A DNA stretch of 64,000 bases from Gorsachius magnificus (Eukaryota; Chordata; Aves; Pelecaniformes; Ardeidae). Position numbers and translations under genes: made by a program. Below, piece by piece: positions 40,620-51,957 of the stretch; positions within the stretch are counted from its first letter, which is position 1, and every line of letters begins with the position of its first letter. The notes under the pieces were generated by a model. It was given only the letters and a program-made list of their open reading frames with translations, made no database searches and was not told the origin of the DNA. The DNA lies in contig CM067082.1 in assembly GCA_034008185.1 (NCBI GenBank), positions 51,198,086-51,262,085 of the forward strand, given 5' to 3'.

Positions 40620-40688
40620 CTTTTTCTGTACTATTACTGTAATCAGTTTTACTTTTTCTGTACTATTACTGTAATCAGTTTTACTTTT
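40620..40688. repeat. Perfect 32-bp tandem duplication
   Basis: The 32-bp unit at 40620-40651 is repeated exactly at 40652-40683, and the first five bases of a third copy follow. The absence of any mismatch suggests a recent duplication, or a duplication created in assembly. Confidence 0.95.
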
Positions 40689-41918
40689 AAAAGGACAAAA
40701 CCCCCAAGCATCACCCCTGGAAAGCAATAAAAGGATTATTTGATGTAGAGTGGTCTTTCAAGCATTCTTTTAATATTTTAAAAGAAGTTTTAGGTTGAGA
40801 TCAGTGTGACCATTGTAGTGTTGTAGTCTGTATTTAAAACAAAAGGTGCAAAAATGGTAGAGCACATCTGTTGGAAAAAATGGTTAGGGCTTGCCCTGTC
40901 TAGAGGTGAGGTGATATCATGGAGAGCTAGTTGAGTTTATTATCTGGCTAGAATTTCTGTTTTGTCTTTTCCATGTTACTCATAAATCTTTCAGCTTGTA
41001 CCATAATCGTTTATCATTTTTCCTGTTTCCAGTTTTTTACAAGTCGCTTTGTCTGCAACCACCTCACAGTACAGGTTCTGCTGGACGAAGGAAGTTCAGC
41101 TGGCTGAGGCCTTTGCAAAAAGGAAGAAGTGGTGGGCAACCTCTTGAACTTAAAAAGGAAAAAAAGAATGCTGTTCACATCTGACCCTTTTGAAACTTTC
41201 TCATTTTCCTTGATCTTAGCTGTTGGTTTGTTAGTTTGTTTTGAACATTTAATGATCCAGCTGCTAGCTTTCAGTAACTGAATTGTATCGTTATTGGAGA
41301 AATCTGGTTGCACTTTATTAGAGAAAACATCACTGTTTCTACTGTTGTCCTGTTCCTCCCTTGTAATTTTTCCTATTATTGTTTAGAATGACACCCAAGT
41401 CTCTCTCAGTAAATAGCCTTTAAAAGATTTCTGTGTTCAACTTCAAGGGAAAAAAAAAAAACCAAACCGTGGCAAAGCAGGGAGAATCTTTTTATTAAAT
41501 ATCAGGCCTGTGAGTTGACTGTATTAATTTTAAATCATTCTTGTAATATGTTCTCCTTTCTTTTGACTCTTCAGATGCTCACATAATATGCAAATCATTT
41601 TACAATGGATACAAAAGAAACATTAAATATATTAAAATCTGCATTTTAATAAAGTTGTCAATGTATAATACATATCCTGCGAGTGACAAAGAATGATAAA
41701 AAAGCAATAAAAAGGTAATATAGGCACAGAACTATTTAATAACTTTTAATGTTTTACAGTCCGATAAAAATAAATGTGTTCTCGAAGCTGTTGGATACAG
41801 GTGTAAGAAATATCCTAGTCTGAGTTTAATAAGCTTTCACTCCTTAGGAGCAGCAGATCTGCGTTGTTCCTATGCATTTGCTATGTCCTTTGAACTGCAG
41901 GGACTAAGCTTGTGGGCG

Positions 41919-41937
41919 TGTTTCTTTCTCTTTTCAG
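41919..41937 (+). other. ZNF521: Splice acceptor of the giant ZNF521 exon
   Basis: A pyrimidine tract rich in T and C (TTTCTTTCTCTTTTC) runs into AG at 41936-41937. The exon then opens with AT GGA GTG GAT, so the split codon G|AT (Asp, human-equivalent residue 74) shows a phase 1 intron. The amino acids that follow (D-G-V-D-V-E-D-D-P) match the start of human exon 4. Confidence 0.92.
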
Positions 41938-44900
41938 ATGGAGTGGATGTTGAGGACGACCCCAGTTGCTCATGGCCAGCATCATCGCCTTCGAGCAAGG
42001 ACCAGACTTCCCCGAGCCATGGAGAAGGTTGTGATTTTGGTGAAGAGGAAGGAGGCCCAGGGTTGCCCTATCCATGCCAGTTTTGTGACAAATCGTTCAG
42101 CCGCCTCAGCTACTTAAAGCACCACGAGCAAAGTCACAGCGACAAGCTCCCTTTCAAGTGCACGTATTGCAGTCGTCTCTTCAAACACAAGAAAGCTTCA
42201 TACGGGAGCAAGAAGACACGCGTGAGTGCGTGCAGCGTTCTCAAGGAGCGATCATCTTAAAATTCACTTAAAGACTCATACGTCCAACAAGCCATATAAG
42301 TGTGCCATTTGTAGACGTGGATTCCTGTCATCTAGTTCGCTGCATGGACACATGCAGGTTCACGAGAGGAACAAAGATGGCTCTCAGTCCGCTTCCCGGA
42401 TGGAGGACTGGAAAATGAAGGACACTCAGAAATGCAGTCAGTGCGAAGAAGGCTTTGATTTTCCTGAAGATCTTCAGAAGCACATTGCAGAATGTCACCC
42501 AGAGTGTTCCCCTAATGAAGACCGATCTGCTCTTCAGTGTGTTTACTGTCATGAACTCTTTGTAGAGGAAACGTCTCTGGTGAATCACATGGAGCAGGCT
42601 CATAATGGTGAGAAGAAGAATTCATGCAGCATTTGCTCTGAGAACTTTCATACTGTGGAGGAGCTGTACAGCCACATGGACAGTCACCAGCAGCCAGAGT
42701 CGTGCAACCACAGCAACAGCCCATCTTTGGTAACTGTGGGCTACACCTCAGTCTCTAGCACCACTCCGGATTCGAATCTTTCGGTGGATAGTTCAACAAT
42801 GGTGGAAACGGCTCCCCCTATACCTAAAGGTCGTGGAAGGAAGCGGGCAGCTCAGCAAGTGCCAGATATCACTGGTCCTTCGAGTAAACAGGCAAAAGTT
42901 ACCTACAGCTGCATTTATTGCAACAAACAGTTATTTTCCAGCCTTGCAGTTTTGCAGATACACCTGAAAACTATGCATTTAGATAAACCTGAACAAGCCC
43001 ATATCTGTCAGTATTGTTTGGAGGTATTGCCATCTCTCTACAATCTGAACGAACATCTTAAGCAAGTCCATGAAGCTCCGGACCCAGCACTGATTGTTTC
43101 TACCATGCCTGCCATGGTGTACCAGTGCAACTTCTGCTCTGAAGTGTTCAATGACCTCAACACCCTTCAGGAACACATTCGATGTTCTCATGGATTTGCC
43201 AACCCTGCTGCTAAGGACAGTAATGCATTCTTTTGTCCCCATTGCTACATGGGATTTCTTACAGATTCTTCTCTGGAAGAGCATATTAGACAAGTCCATT
43301 GTGATCTTAGCAGTTCCCGTTTTGGCTCCCCTGTGCTTGGAACCCCAAAAGATCCAGTGGTGGAAGTGTATTCTTGTTCTTACTGTACAAATTCTCCAAT
43401 ATTTAATAGTGTTCTTAAACTGAACAAGCATATCAAGGAGAACCATAAGAACATTCCTTTGGCACTGAATTACATCCACAATGGAAAAAAATCCAGAGCC
43501 ATGAGTCCCTTATCTCCTGTAACCATTGAGCAGACCTCTTTAAAGATGATGCAGGCAGTTGGAGGTGCTCCTCCTCGTCCTGCAGGTGAATATATTTGTA
43601 ATCAGTGTGGTGCTAAGTATACTTCTTTGGATGGTTTTCAGACTCATTTAAAAACACATCTTGACACTGTCCTGCCAAAACTGACTTGCCCTCAGTGCAA
43701 CAAAGAATTTCCAAATCAGGAGTCTCTGCTGAAGCATGTTACCATTCATTTCATGATCACCTCAACCTACTACATCTGTGAGAGCTGTGACAAGCAGTTC
43801 ACTTCTGTGGATGACTTGCAGAAACACCTACTGGACATGCATACATTTGTGTTCTTCCGCTGCACCTTGTGCCAAGAGGTTTTTGACTCCAAAGTCTCCA
43901 TTCAACTACACTTGGCTGTGAAGCACAGCAATGAGAAGAAGGTATACAGATGTACGTCTTGCAACTGGGATTTCCGAAATGAGACTGACCTACAGCTTCA
44001 CGTTAAACACAACCACCTGGAGAACCAAGGCAAAGTACACAAGTGCATCTTCTGTGGTGAGTCCTTTGGTACAGAGGTGGAGCTGCAGTGTCACATTACT
44101 ACGCACAGCAAGAAATACAACTGCAAGTTCTGCAGCAAAGCTTTCCATGCTATCATCTTGCTGGAAAAGCACTTAAGGGAGAAACATTGTGTTTTTGAGA
44201 CAAAAACTCCAAACTGTGGAACAAATGGGGCATCTGAGCAGGTTCAGAAAGAGGAAGTGGAACTCCAGACCTTGTTGACAAATAGCCAGGAGTCCCATAA
44301 CAGCCATGATGGCAGCGAAGAAGATGTGGACACGTCTGAGCCTATGTATGGCTGTGACATTTGTGGAGCAGCTTATACCATGGAGACTCTCCTGCAAAAT
44401 CACCAGCTTCGAGACCACAACATTCGACCTGGAGAAAGTGCCATAGTGAAGAAAAAGGCTGAACTCATTAAAGGGAATTACAAGTGTAATGTGTGTTCTC
44501 GAACATTCTTCTCTGAAAATGGGCTTCGAGAACACATGCAGACACACTTGGGGCCAGTGAAGCATTATATGTGCCCAATCTGTGGCGAGCGGTTTCCGTC
44601 TCTTCTGACTCTTACTGAACATAAAGTCACACATAGTAAGAGCCTGGACACTGGAAACTGCAGGATTTGCAAGATGCCGCTCCAGAGTGAGGAGGAATTT
44701 TTAGAGCATTGCCAAATGCACCCTGACTTGAGGAACTCCTTGACGGGGTTCCGCTGTGTGGTGTGCATGCAGACAGTGACCTCCACGCTGGAACTGAAAA
44801 TCCACGGCACGTTCCACATGCAGAAAACTGGAAACGGTTCAGCTGTGCAGTCCACGGGGCGTGCACAGCATCTCCAGAAACTGTACAAGTGTGCTTCTTG

Positions 44901-45264
44901 CCTGAAGGAATTCCGCTCAAAACAGGATTTAGTGAAACTTGACATCAACGGTCTGCCATATGGTCTGTGTGCTAGCTGTGTTAATCTCAGTAAAAGTGGT
45001 AGTCCAAGTGTCAACATCCCTTCAAGCAGTAACAGACAAGGCATGGGCCAAAATGAGAACTTGAGTTCCATTGAGAACAAAAGCAAGGCAGGGGGACTGA
45101 AGACTCGATGTTCTAGTTGCAATGTTAAATTTGAATCAGAAAGTGAACTCCAAAACCATATTCAGTCAATCCACAGAGAGCTTGTTCCAGACAGCAACAG
45201 TACACAGCTGAAAACACCACAAGTATCTCCAATGCCCAGAATCAGCCCCTCCCAAACTGAAGAG
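41938..45264 (+). CDS. ZNF521: ZNF521 giant zinc-finger exon (human exon 4 equivalent), frame broken at 42192-42231
   Basis: This internal exon codes for about residues 74-1191 of ZNF521, a nuclear 30-finger C2H2 co-regulator. From family knowledge, it represses EBF1-driven B-cell and adipocyte programmes, modulates RUNX2 and BMP-SMAD signalling, and promotes neural and progenitor states. Visible parts: an acidic, Ser-rich lead; finger 2 (Y-P-C-Q-F-C, 42069 on); fingers 3-4, disrupted; finger 5 (Y-K-C-A-I-C, 42295 on); then fingers to number 27 near 45106-45174. Linkers, GRGRKR basic motif, Ser-Pro stretches and the atypical finger with D-I-N-G-L-P are all as in human. The close paralogue ZNF423 was excluded because the non-finger segments follow ZNF521. 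The exon is 3327 nt where 3353 is expected. Frame 41938-42191 differs from 42226-45264. The first frame would stop at 42258-42260. Otherwise no stop or damage is seen. Confidence 0.96.
42192..42231 (+). other. ZNF521: Clustered frameshifting deletions in ZNF521 fingers 3-4
   Basis: Between Lys-158 (codon 42189-42191) and Ala-181 (codon 42232-42234) the expected 66 coding bases are only 40. Recognisable islands survive in three frames: K-L-H-T-G at 42193-42207, K-K at 42210-42215, E-C at 42224-42229. This implies separate losses of about 20, 1, 4 and 1 bases. The His pair of finger 3 is partly lost and both zinc-binding Cys of finger 4 are out of frame. All changes are deletions packed in 40 bases. 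This suggests a poor local consensus rather than pseudogenisation. Expected residues are from memory of the human protein. Confidence 0.85.
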
Positions 45265-45270
45265 GTAACC
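45265..45270 (+). other. ZNF521: Splice donor of the giant ZNF521 exon
   Basis: The coding sequence ...Thr-Glu-Glu ends in GAG followed by GTAACC. The GT dinucleotide at 45265-45266 leaves phase 0, which fits the next exon starting with AAG AAG ACC (Lys-Lys-Thr). Reading through would add 44 codons before a TAG at 45397-45399. Confidence 0.88.
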
Positions 45271-48088
45271 CTTTTTTCTTTGCTCTTGACACCTTCCATC
45301 CTTTTGGAAAAAATCCCCCTTTTTTCAAGCCGACTTGTCACTTGTCATGAAATGCTTAGGCTGAACCATGTTACATTTCCATCAGTAGCCATTAGCTAGT
45401 AATTACTTGCTTCTTGATATGCTTTGCATCTTGGACTGAATTGTGCGGAATAGGACTAATTCCAGTCTCCCTAGGATATTGTCTTCTGTATCACTGAGGA
45501 GACCTGTCTTCATGCCAGCACAACTGAATCTTACCCTAGCTCCCTTATGCGTTGGAATCCCCAGCTAGGAGTTGTGCTTCCGGCAGAGAGCGTTAATGAC
45601 AGAGGAGTACAATACAGTGAGCCAAAATGCTGGCATAAATGGTGGATTTTTAAAAAATATTTGTGAGCGACAAATTGAGGTGTTTTTTTTTAAATTGTCT
45701 TGTAGACATTCATTTTCCCCTCTTCCAGCATATTTTGATTAAGTAGAAGTGCAACGCTAGCCTAAGGTAAATTGGGAAGTCAGTCCTTTGGATGCAATTC
45801 CTTGTTGTGTTTTTCTTTCCATTCCTGATGAACAACATTTTGATGTCACTGAAACATCTAGTGCCTGATGATTGAAATCCCATTCATGGAGCATAACTTA
45901 GGAAGTAAATACATGTTTCAGAAAAAACCCAAAGGGTCAGACTCTTGAAAGATCTCATCTGCTTCCTCAGTCACCAGTGGCAGAGTAGTAACACCTGTGG
46001 ACAGGAAGGCAGGGGGGGTTGTGTACTGAGGGAAGGGAATCTGGTTTATCTTCAGAAATATTACCAATAGAATGACTTAAAGTTAGTATTTTAGGCATGG
46101 TATCTTGCAGAATGACCCCTTATAGGTCAGGAAGCCTAAAAACACAGCACAAACAAATGATAAGAAATAATAGCTTTTGTTTCAAGAAAGCTTTTAGCCT
46201 GTAATGGTACAAGCATGGTGCAACCCATTGCTGTGAATGTGTATGGATACCCCGTGGCAAGGGAGCTGCTGCTCTTCCATCGCCTTCCTCACTCCCTGTT
46301 TGTGAGCCCATCTGTTGGGTAAGAAATCTCTCAGCGTGTCATCCGACAGTGTTGTGCAAACTGGAGGGCAAGAGGAAGGCAGAGAGGGAGGAGGGGAGAT
46401 GCATAAGGATATGTGGCCCAAGAGCTAAGTATTTGTGGAACTTCTGAGAACATAGCTGGAGACAGGCTGGGAGAAGGCCACTGAGGCAGCACAGGGCCTG
46501 GAGTGCCATGAAGAGGGAAGCGGAGCTGGGGGATGAGGGTGAAGTACCAGGCAGGATGCACCTGCCAGGGAAGGGCCCTATGCTTTCACAACTTCTGCAT
46601 CTCCAGTTTGCACACTGGGCCATGGTGGGGAACACCTGGGGAATGGAATGTGGTGTGGAGAAGGTTGTTAGTCTGAGAACTGCAGGTCTAAGGAAAACCT
46701 TCTTTTCAAAGAAGAGGGAAAAGGAACAGCTCCCATTGGGTGCGGTTCAGGCCATTGGTCCTGTAGTACTGCTACTGAGTGGGAACCACAGGATTACCAG
46801 CTGCATGTTTTTGATAGATGCATTCAGGCATCCTGGTTTGTTTCTGTCATCTTTCCCCGAGTGACCACTTGAATCTCTCTTCCCAGTCATGTTGGAAGCC
46901 AATTCTTGCTACCTCAAACACAATCAGAATCATGTGTGTTAAGGCAGTTACCATGATAAGATGTTACCAACTTGCCTTTCTCTTCCTTGTAAACTAGACA
47001 AAAAGAGGTTTGGGAGTCCTTTGTGGCGATATAAGGTCAGATACCTTCAGTGTCATTGGTGAATCTTCTTGTACTTGGATGATGTATTATCAGAGTTCTT
47101 ACGACTTCTTCTGATTGGCATCACATTCCTCTTCTTGCTCCTTTCAATTTTTGTTTTAGGAAATGTATTTAAGATGCAAACCCATTTAAAACTACAGCAA
47201 GATTTGTGAATAGCATTTGCCTGCTTTCAAATCACCATTTGCCCCCCGCCCCCATTCAGAGCTTGTAAACTGATTTTTCAGTGTCTGCGATTCTAGTCTC
47301 CACTTAAGTAACCTAGACTTTCAGATTCTTTTCTCATGGGAGGCACAAAGCTATCAAGTTCCTGGTAAAGCATTAGTACTTCTGGAAACCATAAATGCAT
47401 GTTTGTAAAATCCTGAAAGATAATTTATTTTTCTAACAGATATTACTGGTTTCAAATTGTAGTGACGCAATCATTATGGCAATGAGAATCAAAATTGGAA
47501 GTGGTAATACACGGAACTTTAACACTATAGATTGGATGTCCAGGCTGAAGGAAATGAAAACATAAGCATGTAACACAAACAGAAAAAACAAACTGAATTT
47601 CTAAAATTTGTTATTAGTCAGTGGCTTTGCTGCTCCACTGGAAGGATTTTCTTGAATTGAATGGGATGTTGAAGATGGCTACTTAAACATGCTATTTTGG
47701 GGAAATTTTCAACAAAAAAAATCATAATATTAAGGAGTGAAGGTTTCACTTGCATAACTGAGAGTCATGTGAGATTTCAACCTTTATATAAAGAACATTT
47801 CATTCCCAAGGCAAGAAAAGCATGAACGCTAGTTGTCAAACTATTAATAGTGCTGAATACCCTTTGTTACTCAGTAATAGATTACTACGGAAAGAATACT
47901 AGAAAATACCTTTTAAGATAACACTAAAAAATGTCACTTCCAGCTTCTTTGCCAAGCATTCTCATGGTTGAACTAGAAAACTTCTCTTTTTAGCCTGTAC
48001 TTGGCAATGTGATAGGGTGCAATTACCTTAACGTGGTATAATGTCATCACCTGCTGAGCTCACCCTCCTTGCTAAGGCAAGGATTTTC

Positions 48089-48108
48089 ACTGAAAGTTAA
48101 CTTTCAGT
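48089..48108. other. Perfect 20-bp palindrome
   Basis: ACTGAAAGTT is followed directly by its reverse complement AACTTTCAGT, with no spacer. Its halves contain GAAA blocks as in interferon-regulatory-factor sites, and a central GTTAAC. It could be a dimeric transcription-factor site or chance. Confidence 0.6.
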
Positions 48109-48439
48109 TGGGATGGGAAATGATGGGCAGTGCTCATCATCAGTTACAACAACTCAAAGAACAGGTCAGAACTCATTAAGCCCATCATGCTGCTGAATCT
48201 AGGACCCATAAGCTATCAAACAGGCTTAAACAGGCAGATTGTGGATAGCTAGCTATTGGAAGAGCTCTAAAACTGGTAAATCTGTAACTTACTCTTTGAG
48301 CTTGATGAGATGCTGAATTCAGGTTGTAGATTTCTTGTAAAGATCTTGAATCATTGCAAGCACACTGTTAGGCTAGGATAATAAGCTTCCTGGTGATAGT
48401 TAATGTTTAAAAGTGGAGAACAAGGTCTGATATGATAGT

Positions 48440-48615
48440 GAATTGGGAACTAAACATCAGTCCTTTTTCTGTCACTCATTTGCTTTCTTGACTCAGGCAA
48501 ATCTGCTTGAACATTGCTGCTTCATTTTCCTTATTCAGAAGATACATAGTTCGCCAAAAGTGTGTTGCCATGCGTAATTGCGATACATTTTTTGTAAAGC
48601 ACTTGGAAGATGAAA
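48440..48615 (+). repeat. MIR-type SINE relic
   Basis: Ordered matches to the MIR/CORE-SINE consensus: CTGTCACTCATTTGCTTTCT, GACTCAGGCAAATC, TGCTTCATTTTCCTTATTCAG, then TTGCGATACATTTTTTGTAAAGCACTTGGAAGATG-like 3' sequence from about 48578. The TGTAAAGCACTTGGAAGAT end is typical of the amniote (non-mammalian) MIR forms. Highly diverged and inactive. Confidence 0.72.
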
Positions 48616-51540
48616 AGCAGAAGAAAAACCGTGGCCTTGCTTTTCTTGTTCCTCCTTAATATGCTGTCATGCACCTAATGAGAGAGCTCCTGACTCAGCA
48701 GAAGGTGTGCCCTCACGTCTTAAGCTTCACAACTTCTGTACATGCAGAATCATACCAGCGGAACTGTACAATAATAGTTATATTGTTAATTGCTTAGCTG
48801 GCAGGGGAGGAGGGAATGGACTCCAGCTTACACCAACAGTTTACTGCTAAAACCTATCTTACGCAAGTGTTTCCATATGTGCAACTGTGCTCAGTTTGGG
48901 GTCCTGTTGGTAACTTCCAAAGTAGGTGCTCAGCAAGCTTAATTGCTTCTGTAAGTAGCTTAAGTTATGTATCACTTTGTTCCATGAATTTGAAGCTCAT
49001 GTGAATACTGTATTACCTGTGGCAACAGAGACAGTCCTTCATTAATAATACAATACTCTGGGTTTTCTGGTTCTGAGCAGAGAAGGAGCCGTGCAAGTAG
49101 GCTGCCAAATTACTGCAGGAATAAAGGTGCTTATTTAGGTGTTGCAAAAGACGTGCAGAAACTCAATATAGCAGAGAGTATTGAAAGTGCTGGACAAAGG
49201 AGAGAACGAACTAGCAACGGTCGCACCAGCTGAAGAACAGATTAAGTGTGAATCCGGGGCTGCTCTTCTGTCCTGTTGTGATCGTGCAGAACTGTATGCC
49301 AAGGTGGGCATGTCACAGCAGGGAAGACTGGGCACATCACAGCACCGGTCTGGAAGGAGCTGTGAAAGTGCAGGCTGACAGTGAGCTTGTGGAGACGGGA
49401 TCACAAAACTCAGATGCTGGTGGCTCCTTGAAACTCAACTTACCCGACCTCAGATGAATCCAGAAATGGTATCACCGTGGGAGAAAGAACGGAGCTCAGG
49501 TAGGTGTACTGTTCTATCATTACATTTTTTTCTCTTTATTCATGGGCCCTGAATCTACATTTCTTCTCTTACTATTCCTCCCCCCTTCTCAAAACACTGC
49601 CAGACTCACAAAGACAGAAAACAGGAACTGCCTTTTGAAGTAGCTGGTTTGTTTCAACAGCATGCACTGGCAGTCAGAGGCGGAAAGAAGAGAGAAAAAG
49701 ACTGTGAGCAACCCAGAAATGTTCCCAGATGCATGCTTTTGGCAGGGCAGGCAATAGCATTTTAGCAACATAAATCACTGTGCTTTTAACTGAAAAAAAA
49801 ATGCACTGAAATCAATAGTCATGCATTTAATTGAAATACATAAAGAAATTAAAATAATCTTCCTCATCAGCGATCCAAGATGGTCATTCTGACTACAGGA
49901 TTTTTATGAATAAGCACATAAACTTGTAATGTAAACATAAGAATTGGTGCCTTGGGTTTCCTGTCAGTGAATCCAGGCCCAGAACAAGTGATGTTCATGC
50001 TGGATTGTGGATTTGGGGACAGAAAAAGGTAAAGAAGGTTTGTTGCTGGCACAAAGATTTGGCTTTGAAATAGTTTGTGGAACTAATCTGTGGCAAGCAT
50101 ATTTCCTGCTTCTGGAGTTCCAGAACAAGCTCACTAAAACCACCATTTTTGTTTTCTTGCATCATTTTGACATTGTTTTCAGGAAGGTATTGTTTAAGAT
50201 GTGACCATACATATTTTTAGGAAGGGTTACCCTGTTTTTCTTGCCACAGTAGGCCACCTTCACATTATGCTATGCTCTAATTTCTGGTAGTGCCACTGTC
50301 ATGGACTGGCTGACAAGATACAGGCTTAAGCATTTCTCCTCTCTTTGTCTTCACACTTTCAGTAGTGAGCTATCAGACAGAGTCCTCTCTGAGTTTAACA
50401 AGGCTGGTGTTGCTGTAAATCCTACCAAAGTTAAGCAGCAAACTTCCCACCTTCTCACACACACCATGAAGTCGGTCTGTGAAAGGAAGCCCATGTGTTG
50501 GCTGGGAGCTGCTGAACAGAAGCAAGAGGGGTTTTCGCAGTGAGTTTTCTTAGTTTCCTGTCCACTGATCATTAAAATCTAATACTGTTTTGTCTGTCTT
50601 GTTATTTGTCAGAGGCTTCAGATGGGAAATTTGGACAGGCACCTTCTTCACACCTGTGGAAAACTTTGCATGAGAGGAAGAAAGAATAACGTGTTCTCCA
50701 CAAGTTTTCAAGAGCACCAAACCAAGAGGTCTATGAAACAATGTGGTGGTGGGGGAATGCCTGCTTGAAGAAAGGCAGAACTGGAGAGGTACACAGGAAT
50801 GTGGATGAAGACCTTAAGCATCTCTAGAGAGGGAAAATGTAGATTCAAGAAAGCTTTATGAGACAAAACATCCTGAGATGTATACGCCAACAGGTCAGCT
50901 GTGCAGCCCACTGTCCTCAGGGGGCTCTCCCTGTGCCTGCATCTGCTGGCCAAGTGACCAGGGTAACATGCCACAACTTCCCTTCTGCACAACCCCAGTG
51001 GAGAATCAGAATAGTGATGAGGTTTTGTATGCTGACCTCAGAGTTGGGTAGAAACAACAAGAAATTTCCCCGGTTTTTCTAGCCTGATCATCTTCAGGAA
51101 CAAGACATTGGAAATCATGGCCTGTCTCTTTTTGGCTGCTGGTTTGCATGCCTATAGAGAGTTCTCTCTCTTCCCCCTCTTACTTTTGGGCTACTCTTGG
51201 CTGGTTTCAAGAAAAACTTCATACATGAATAGGAATCTCAAAGCCCATAAAGTTTTTACAACGTTTGGGAAGAGAGGTGACCCAGCAGGTGATAGAATCC
51301 AGACAGCAAAGAGGCCTTTTGGAGATCCAGACCAGGAAGATGGCTTTAACTGAAGTTCATACCTGGTTTTTGTGCAAAAATCAATCAGTCAAAGAAGCTA
51401 TAAAAAAACACAGTCTGTTCTTTGTGGTGCTCACAGACCGACTTCTTAAGTGACTGTAAATGTTTTAAGAAGTGTTTTTTATCACTGCTCAATAAAGTTG
51501 TTATATGTAATGTGTGTATTATTTGTCTCATGCAACAAAC

Positions 51541-51585
51541 ATAACATAACATAACATAACATAACATAACATAACATAACATAAC
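51541..51585. repeat. (ATAAC)9 pentanucleotide microsatellite
   Basis: Nine exact ATAAC units in a row, flanked by AACAAAC and AAATTTG. It lies about 45 bases after an AATAAA motif. Length is probably polymorphic. Confidence 0.97.
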
Positions 51586-51957
51586 AAATTTGTTACTTTG
51601 TCATCAGGCAAATAAAATGGGCTAGCCATTAATTTAAAATGGATATGTAGCCCCAGTACTGTTTGTTTCATGAAGTTGTACAAAATGAACATAAATGAAC
51701 TACCTGATATGTAACATCTTGTTAAAGGGTCCTCTTCTTTGACCTCCTCTGTGATGGCTGGTCATTGATCTTATGCCTGATTGTTCAAAACCCTTAGGTA
51801 CTTTTTTCTCCTGCCAAACCCATCTTTCATTTATTCTGTTTCCTGCACTGTATTGCAAATTATTGTATAAAATACGACCTGTAGTATTTTATGTTGTGTA
51901 TTCTGCTGAATATGATAGCAAAAATTTATCTCCTGGTAACATCCATCCTCACCATGG

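Larger units (their letters stand above)
31085..41937 (+). other. ZNF521: ZNF521 intron 3, last block before the giant exon
   Basis: Intronic sequence. It includes GC-richer patches (31085-31345, 38220-38420, 38705-38965), a MIR-type SINE relic (36590-36815), a 9-bp repeat near 39927-39951, a perfect 32-bp tandem duplication (40620-40683) and AT-rich stretches such as 35455-35760. The two longest open frames, 157 codons antisense (33566-34039) and 149 codons sense (38569-39018), are rich in Pro, Ser and Gly, follow local GC content and have no recognisable domain. No exon was seen. Confidence 0.7.
45265..51957 (+). other. ZNF521: ZNF521 intron 4, first part
   Basis: Intronic DNA. It contains a 20-bp perfect palindrome (48089-48108), a MIR-type SINE relic (48440-48615) and an (ATAAC)9 microsatellite (51541-51585). 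The interval from about 49130 to 51540 is less AT-rich and has several short frames with Glu/Lys/Ser-rich translations, donor-like GT sites and an AATAAA at 51491-51496. I could not assign it to a gene, LTR or known repeat. Frames on the minus strand opposite the giant exon are shadows. Confidence 0.7.

Noticed and set aside
42979..43479. Antisense open frames of 150-185 codons opposite the giant exon (42979-43479, 44173-44634, 44565-45122)
   Set aside because: Shadows of a long, strongly coding + strand exon; translations have no domain and are Cys/His-rich only through complementarity.
41938..45264. ZNF423 instead of ZNF521
   Set aside because: The paralogues share finger layout, but the linkers and non-finger segments here (D-G-V-D-V-E-D-D, the [11 protein letters not shown] stretch, [12 protein letters not shown]) follow ZNF521 as I know it.
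41938..45264. Processed or decayed pseudogene of ZNF521
   Set aside because: The exon is flanked by canonical splice sites in correct phases, followed by the next exon 16 kb on, and over 1000 codons are undamaged. This is the native gene with one local defect.
51541..51585. Telomere-like interstitial repeat
   Set aside because: The unit is ATAAC (pentamer), not TTAGGG/CCCTAA.
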